Shown here one piece after another: positions 7,196-9,566 of a stretch of DNA of 9,566 bases. The translations under genes and the position numbers were made by a program. Below the pieces are notes generated by a model. The model was not told where the DNA came from and did not search any database. It saw only the letters and a list, made by a program, of their open reading frames with translations. Position 1 is the first letter of the stretch. Every line of letters starts with the position of its first letter. The stretch is from NCBI GenBank assembly GCA_964495345.1, contig CAZBVV010000070.1:1-9566 (forward strand). The letters are read 5' to 3'. This DNA comes from UBA1081 sp964495345 (GTDB lineage Bacteria; Bacillota; Clostridia; Oscillospirales; Acutalibacteraceae).

Positions 7196-7885
7196 ATGGC
7201 AAAAACAAAGACAAAACAAGAAAAATCATATTATGACAAAGTACATAATTGGGGACGCATCTCAACCGTAACAGCCCTTTGTGTGCTTATAATGTTCCCG
7301 TTAGCTATATCTTTGTATTTAGGTGTAACACCGTCCGTGGCAAAGATTATGCAGGGATTAATGAAGCTTATCCCTCTTTATTGGACCGTTGCGGTGGTTG
7401 AGGTTATATTCTACACACCTATGCTCGGAGCAGGCGGAACTTATCTCTCATTCGTTACAGGAAACATCGTAAATCTTAAACTCCCCTGTGCTATCAGTGC
7501 TATGGAAAGTGCAAATGTAAAATCCAACACGGAAGAGGGCGAGGTTATTTCTACAATAGCTATTGCAACATCTTCAATCGTAACTACAATAGTGCTTGCA
7601 ATAGGTATTATTGCTTTTGCTCCTTTTCTTGAAACATTTACACAAAGTGCGTTACTTATGCCTGCATTCAAACAGGTTATTCCTGCCCTTTTCGGTGCAC
7701 TCGGTGCAGGTTACTTTGTAAAGAACTGGAAAATATCCTTTGCTCCTATCATCATAATGCTTATCATTTTGGTATTCGTGCCTAAAATCGGTGCTTCCAC
7801 TCTCATTTTCCCCGGAATTGTAGCATCCGTATTGTGTGCATTCATTATGTATAAGATAGGTTTCCTTGACAATAAATCAAATTAA
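7196..7885 (+). CDS. Multi-spanning membrane protein, partner of the DUF5058-like protein
   Basis: A 229-residue membrane protein with a basic N-terminus (1-21) and about six hydrophobic segments near 22-43, 60-80, 119-143, 160-176, 181-196 and 200-222. The conserved-looking loop 72-108 (FYTPMLGAGGTYLSFVTGN, then LPCAISAMESANV) holds small and polar residues between segments two and three, as in a transport site. I do not recognise a named family. ATG 7196 is chosen because GGAGGGG (7183-7189) is 6 nt upstream; an in-frame ATG at 7181 lies in front of that site. Tight coupling to the gene before it implies a heteromeric complex. No hairpin terminator follows; the next promoter begins 10 bp downstream, inside an inverted repeat. 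Confidence 0.85.
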   Translation: MAKTKTKQEKSYYDKVHNWGRISTVTALCVLIMFPLAISLYLGVTPSVAKIMQGLMKLIPLYWTVAVVEVIFYTPMLGAGGTYLSFVTGNIVNLKLPCAISAMESANVKSNTEEGEVISTIAIATSSIVTTIVLAIGIIAFAPFLETFTQSALLMPAFKQVIPALFGALGAGYFVKNWKISFAPIIIMLIILVFVPKIGASTLIFPGIVASVLCAFIMYKIGFLDNKSN

Positions 7886-7903
7886 AAAAAACTGTTGATT
7901 TAT
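7872..7903. promoter_or_regulatory. Inverted repeat over the -35 of the first small-peptide promoter
   Basis: ATAAATCAA (7872-7880) and TTGATTTAT (7895-7903) are exact reverse complements, with a 14-bp A-rich centre. The right arm contains the whole -35 hexamer. It could be an operator, or together with its A-tract a weak terminator for the membrane-protein unit on the left; the sequence does not decide. Confidence 0.4.
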
Positions 7904-7923
7904 ACTGTATTTGATGTTATAAT
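7895..7923 (+). promoter_or_regulatory. Promoter of the first small peptide gene
   Basis: TTGATT (7895-7900), 17 bp, then a perfect TATAAT (7918-7923). The expected transcript starts near 7930, leaving a leader of about 28 nt with AAAGGAG at 7942-7948. Confidence 0.78.
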
Positions 7924-7957
7924 TTACATGGTAACTTTTAGAAAGGAGTGAATATGG

Positions 7958-8086
7958 ATGTTTAATACCGGCTTCGAATCTTACGATATATATGAAATTC
8001 TTGATCTTATTGAAAGAATCATTGACATTATCAAAAATCTTTTCGGATCATTTCTTTCAGGTGCAAACGATACTGAAACAGAATAA
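7958..8086 (+). CDS. Small acidic amphipathic peptide 1 (42 residues)
   Basis: A short gene bounded by a consensus promoter, a good ribosome binding site (AAAGGAG, 9 nt before the ATG) and a terminator 11 nt after the stop, which is the main argument that it is real. The peptide starts MFNTGFESYD, then forms a strongly amphipathic helix (about 9-33): acidic or basic residues at 10, 13, 16, 19/20, 23 and 26 alternate with Ile, Leu and Phe, including the core RIIDIIKNLF (20-29). It ends in a polar acidic tail, GANDTETE. I count nine acidic and two basic residues. No signal peptide or cysteine is present. ATG 7954, just upstream in another frame, would give only Met-Asp-Val. It resembles the next peptide in length, helix core and tail. 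Possible roles include a surface-active secreted peptide or a membrane-associated regulator; none is established. Confidence 0.7.
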   Translation: MFNTGFESYDIYEILDLIERIIDIIKNLFGSFLSGANDTETE

Positions 8087-8096
8087 CAATAATTAA

Positions 8097-8126
8097 AAAT
8101 GGGAGCTTAAAACAGCTTCCATTTTT
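8097..8126 (+). terminator. Terminator of small peptide gene 1
   Basis: AAATGGGAGCT (8097-8107) pairs with AGCTTCCATTT (8114-8124), one G.T wobble, loop TAAAAC, ending in a run of T. It lies 11 nt after the stop codon, a classic rho-independent terminator. Confidence 0.85.
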
Positions 8127-8217
8127 CATATAATCAACATATTATGCATATAATCTCCGAATGTTGACATAATTTTGTTATAATTATGAAAAAAACAATA
8201 ATATTTATAAAAAACAC

Positions 8218-8246
8218 TTGCAGTTTCTACAACATTATGATATCAT
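8218..8246 (+). promoter_or_regulatory. Promoter of the second small peptide gene
   Basis: TTGCAG (8218-8223) and TATCAT (8241-8246) with a 17-bp spacer, 37 bp before the ATG. It is less close to consensus than the promoters on either side. Other TATAAT boxes upstream (8149 and 8179) lack a properly spaced -35. Confidence 0.58.
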
Positions 8247-8274
8247 ATGTATGAATTAAAATCATACAAGAAAC

Positions 8275-8279
8275 GGAGG
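8275..8279 (+). promoter_or_regulatory. Ribosome binding site with ambiguous start (peptide 2)
   Basis: GGAGG ends only 3 nt before ATG 8283, which is unusually close. The in-frame TTG at 8289, 9 nt away, is at a better distance and would give a 43-residue product. Confidence 0.6.
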
Positions 8280-8282
8280 TCT

Positions 8283-8420
8283 ATGCATTTGAACAGTTTT
8301 ACTCAAATTATTAATTATATTATGTATATCATTGACCTCATCCAGAGTTGGTTTGCAACTATAGGCGATAAGGATGCAAATAATAATGTTGATGACAAAA
8401 ACTCTCCTGAAATAAATTAA
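8283..8420 (+). CDS. Small amphipathic peptide 2 (45 residues)
   Basis: A second short gene framed by its own promoter, GGAGG site and strong terminator directly after the stop. The product begins MHLNSFTQ, has a hydrophobic helix (about 9-27) with core YIIDLIQSWF (15-24), and ends in a hydrophilic Asp/Asn tail (GDKDANNNVDDKNSPEIN). The IIDLI element aligns with IIDII of peptide 1, and at the DNA level ATCATTGAC is identical at the aligned site, so the two are probably diverged paralogues. I count six acidic and two basic residues. There is no cleavable signal or cysteine. The start may be TTG 8289 rather than ATG 8283, as judged from ribosome-binding-site spacing. No function can be assigned; small membrane-active or signalling peptides are the natural candidates. 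Confidence 0.66.
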   Translation: MHLNSFTQIINYIMYIIDLIQSWFATIGDKDANNNVDDKNSPEIN

Positions 8421-8421
8421 T

Positions 8422-8449
8422 GCCTGCTGAACGCAGGCTTTTTGTTTTT
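8422..8449 (+). terminator. Terminator of small peptide gene 2
   Basis: GCCTGC (8422-8427) pairs with GCAGGC (8433-8438), loop TGAAC, then TTTTTGTTTTT. The stem starts one base after the stop codon. Confidence 0.88.
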
Positions 8450-8465
8450 GCTGCAACCATTAAAG

Positions 8466-8487
8466 TTTGTCAAATTTTGTTGACAAA
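8466..8487. promoter_or_regulatory. Candidate operator overlapping the abrB-like gene's -35
   Basis: TTTGTCAA (8466-8473) and TTGACAAA (8480-8487) are perfect inverted arms separated by ATTTTG. The right arm includes the full -35 hexamer TTGACA, so a bound dimer would block the promoter. Autoregulation by the encoded AbrB-like protein is a reasonable inference, not shown. Confidence 0.5.
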
Positions 8488-8508
8488 ACAAGCTTATAAT
8501 GATATATT
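8480..8508 (+). promoter_or_regulatory. Promoter of the AbrB-like regulator gene
   Basis: A perfect TTGACA (8480-8485), 17 bp, then TATATT (8503-8508), 26 bp before the start codon. A TATAAT at 8495-8500 is only 9 bp from the -35 and is probably not used with it. Confidence 0.8.
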
Positions 8509-8534
8509 AATATAAAAGAAAGGATGTTATAGGT

Positions 8535-8798
8535 ATGAGAACAACCGGTATAAAAAGACCGATAGATGCGGTAGGAAGATTTGTTATCCCAATGGAATTA
8601 AGAAAGCATCTTAACATTGTAGATGCACAGGATGAACTTGAAGTATTTGTTGATGAAGATAAGATAATACTTAAAAAATATTCCCCCTCTTGTTTTCTTT
8701 GCAGCAGTTCAGATGAGCTTGTCGAATATAATGACCACAAAATATGTAAATCTTGTATAACAAAGCTTGCAGAGAGTGTAGCAACTGAAGCTGAGTAA
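8535..8798 (+). CDS. AbrB/SpoVT-like DNA-binding protein with zinc-ribbon-like tail
   Basis: An 87-residue protein. Residues 1-49 are a swapped-hairpin AbrB domain: MRTTGIKRPIDAVGRFVIP, ELRKHLNI, then LEVFVDEDKIILKKY, with the characteristic GRxxIP turn, which makes a DNA-binding dimer in AbrB, SpoVT and MazE relatives. Residues 50-87 add CFLC (53, 56) and CKSC (71, 74), a probable zinc site with an ordered loop. This arrangement is common in clostridial AbrB paralogues. It likely acts as a transition-state or growth-phase regulator, but its targets are unknown. GAAAGGA (8518-8524) lies 10 nt before the ATG. It is the third in a row of single-gene units after the two small peptides, and an inverted repeat covers its promoter. 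Confidence 0.92.
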   Translation: MRTTGIKRPIDAVGRFVIPMELRKHLNIVDAQDELEVFVDEDKIILKKYSPSCFLCSSSDELVEYNDHKICKSCITKLAESVATEAE

Positions 8799-8803
8799 AA
8801 TTT

Positions 8804-8833
8804 AAGCACCCGTTAAATTGGGTGCTTTTATTG
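8804..8833 (+). terminator. Terminator of the AbrB-like gene
   Basis: AAGCACCC (8804-8811) pairs with GGGTGCTT (8820-8827), loop GTTAAATT, followed by TTATT. It starts 6 nt after the stop codon. Confidence 0.87.
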
Positions 8834-8851
8834 TATCTCAAAAAAAACACA

Positions 8852-8991
8852 GATAAACAATAATTTAGCGAATTAACAATTTACAATGTATAATGTACAA
8901 TGGTGGAAAGGGCTTCGCCCTTTAACCCATTTTCATTGTTAATTAATTGTACATTGTAAATTGTACATTGTACATTAAATTATTGTTTATC
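8852..8991. repeat. MITE-like 140-bp palindromic element
   Basis: The outer ends GATAAACAATAATTTA (8852-8867) and TAAATTATTGTTTATC (8976-8991) are perfect 16-bp inverted repeats. The centre AAAGGGC-TTC-GCCCTTT (8907-8923) is itself a hairpin. Between ends and centre, both arms are built of related units such as TTACAATGTA and TGTACAATG, partly in tandem, so they pair imperfectly and the right arm is longer. There is no coding capacity. This is the form of a non-autonomous mobile or intergenic repeat found in many clostridial genomes. No clear target-site duplication is seen, and copy number cannot be known from one window. It sits between two convergent terminators. Confidence 0.75.
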
Positions 8992-9036
8992 AATTAAACA
9001 TATTAATAAATCTTTGAAACGCTGTTTCCTATAAAG

Positions 9037-9066
9037 CAAAAAAAGCAGAGCCGTTAAGCTCTGCTG
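9037..9066 (-). terminator. Terminator of the right-edge minus-strand gene
   Basis: On the minus strand AGCAGAGC pairs with GCTCTGCT (9058-9065 with 9044-9051), loop of six, followed by a run of seven T. It begins 7 nt after the stop codon. Confidence 0.88.
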
Positions 9067-9072
9067 ATTTTA

Positions 9073-9566
9073 TTATTTGTATACAACGTTGTCGATTGTC
9101 ATGTTGTTTGTAAGAGTAGCATAACCTGCAACTGTAAGGAAGCTCATACCCAAAACGCTTGCTTCAACATCAATATAGTAGTTCATAATCTGATTAAGAG
9201 ATTCAACTTGACCTGTTGCTGTATCAAATACAAGTGTAGCTGTACAATCTTTACCTGTAAGTTCAAACTTCTTAACAGTAACAACTGCTGAGAACTCAGA
9301 AACGATGTTGTCAATTTCCTTCTGATTAAGAGGATTGAACATTGAACCTATAGCACTGTCACAGGATGTTGCACCTTCTTCTGCAGGGAGAGGATTCGTT
9401 TCATCGTGAAGAACGATAACGATAGTTGTCTTTCCGCCGCTTTCAGTCATAGTTGCTGACTTGATTTTGCTTACATCTGTAAGAAGACAACCCTTATCAT
9501 TCTTGATAATCGGAATCTGTGCTTTATCATCTCTCTGCTGAAGAGTTGCTTCGTCCTCTGTAGTCA
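9073..9566 (-). CDS. Unknown protein, C-terminal part (runs off the right edge)
   Basis: The last 163 residues of a minus-strand gene; the frame stays open to base 9566, so the Met at 9450 is internal and the true start lies outside. The visible part reads as a beta-rich domain: KSATMTESGGKTTIVIVLHD, a Cys-containing loop near EGATSCDSAIGSMFNP, then VVTVKKFELTGKDCTATLVFD, and a C-terminal segment with IMNYYIDVEASVLG ending TIDNVVYK. The pattern of strands after a Thr/Asp/Glu-rich start (TTEDEATLQQ) would fit the C-terminal domain of an exported lipoprotein, but the signal region is not visible and I do not recognise the family. Codon use favours AAC, ATC, AAG, GTA and TTC, like the binding-protein gene at the left edge, which hints at high expression. 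Confidence 0.85.
   Translation of the reverse strand, partial: TTEDEATLQQRDDKAQIPIIKNDKGCLLTDVSKIKSATMTESGGKTTIVIVLHDETNPLPAEEGATSCDSAIGSMFNPLNQKEIDNIVSEFSAVVTVKKFELTGKDCTATLVFDTATGQVESLNQIMNYYIDVEASVLGMSFLTVAGYATLTNNMTIDNVVYK

Noticed and set aside
8164..8184. TTGACA followed by TATAAT upstream of small peptide 2
   Set aside because: The spacer is only 9 bp, far short of the 16-18 bp needed by a housekeeping sigma factor. The 8218/8246 pair has correct spacing and position.
8262..8456. A 64-codon minus-strand open frame across small peptide 2
   Set aside because: It begins in the terminator downstream of peptide 2 and runs antisense through its promoter and ribosome site; no ribosome binding site or domain supports it.
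8507..8809. A 100-codon minus-strand open frame over the AbrB-like gene
   Set aside because: It is antisense to a well-recognised AbrB domain and covers its promoter and terminator.
8861..8991. CRISPR array suggested by repeated TGTACAATG-like units
   Set aside because: The units are short, irregular, inverted and partly adjacent, without constant-length spacers; they belong to the palindromic element.

Overview
The window looks like a stretch of a low-GC, spore-former-type Firmicute of class Clostridia, probably a gut Oscillospiraceae/Ruminococcaceae-like bacterium. This rests on AT-rich intergenic DNA, strong AGGAGG-type ribosome binding sites, a BMP-type nucleoside ABC transporter, a DUF5058-type membrane protein, and an AbrB-like regulator carrying a CxxC/CxxC tail. 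No gene was compared with a database; family names come from recognised motifs.

Left part (1-4610, plus strand): the 3' two thirds of a BMP/PnrA-like substrate-binding lipoprotein gene, a 14-bp intercistronic hairpin, then a tightly coupled ATPase-permease-permease set with 8-nt and 4-nt gene overlaps and a terminator. Together they form a complete purine-nucleoside-type importer except for the missing N-terminus of the binding protein. The layout is like Bacillus nupNOPQ and Lactococcus bmpA-nupABC.

Middle part (4611-7885): a roughly 250-bp AT-rich spacer, then three overlapping or closely spaced small unknown genes on the minus strand (5752 down to 4858). They are divergent, across a gap of about 50 bp, from a YfcE/YsnB-type metallophosphoesterase. 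After this comes a two-gene unit with its own promoter: a DUF5058-like membrane protein and a second multi-spanning membrane protein, probably partners in a transporter of unknown substrate.

Right part (7886-8833): three consecutive one-gene transcription units, each with a recognisable promoter and a rho-independent terminator. The first two encode 42- and 45-residue peptides that were too short for routine calling. Both have an amphipathic helix around a shared IID[IL]I core and an acidic or Asn-rich tail, so they look like diverged paralogues. The third encodes an 87-residue AbrB-like DNA-binding protein with a putative zinc-binding tail; an inverted repeat lies over its own -35 element. 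This peptide/peptide/regulator block is the most interesting part of the window.

Right edge (8834-9566): a 140-bp palindromic MITE-like element with perfect 16-bp terminal inverted repeats sits between convergent terminators. After it, a minus-strand gene of unknown function, highly biased in codon use, runs off the window.
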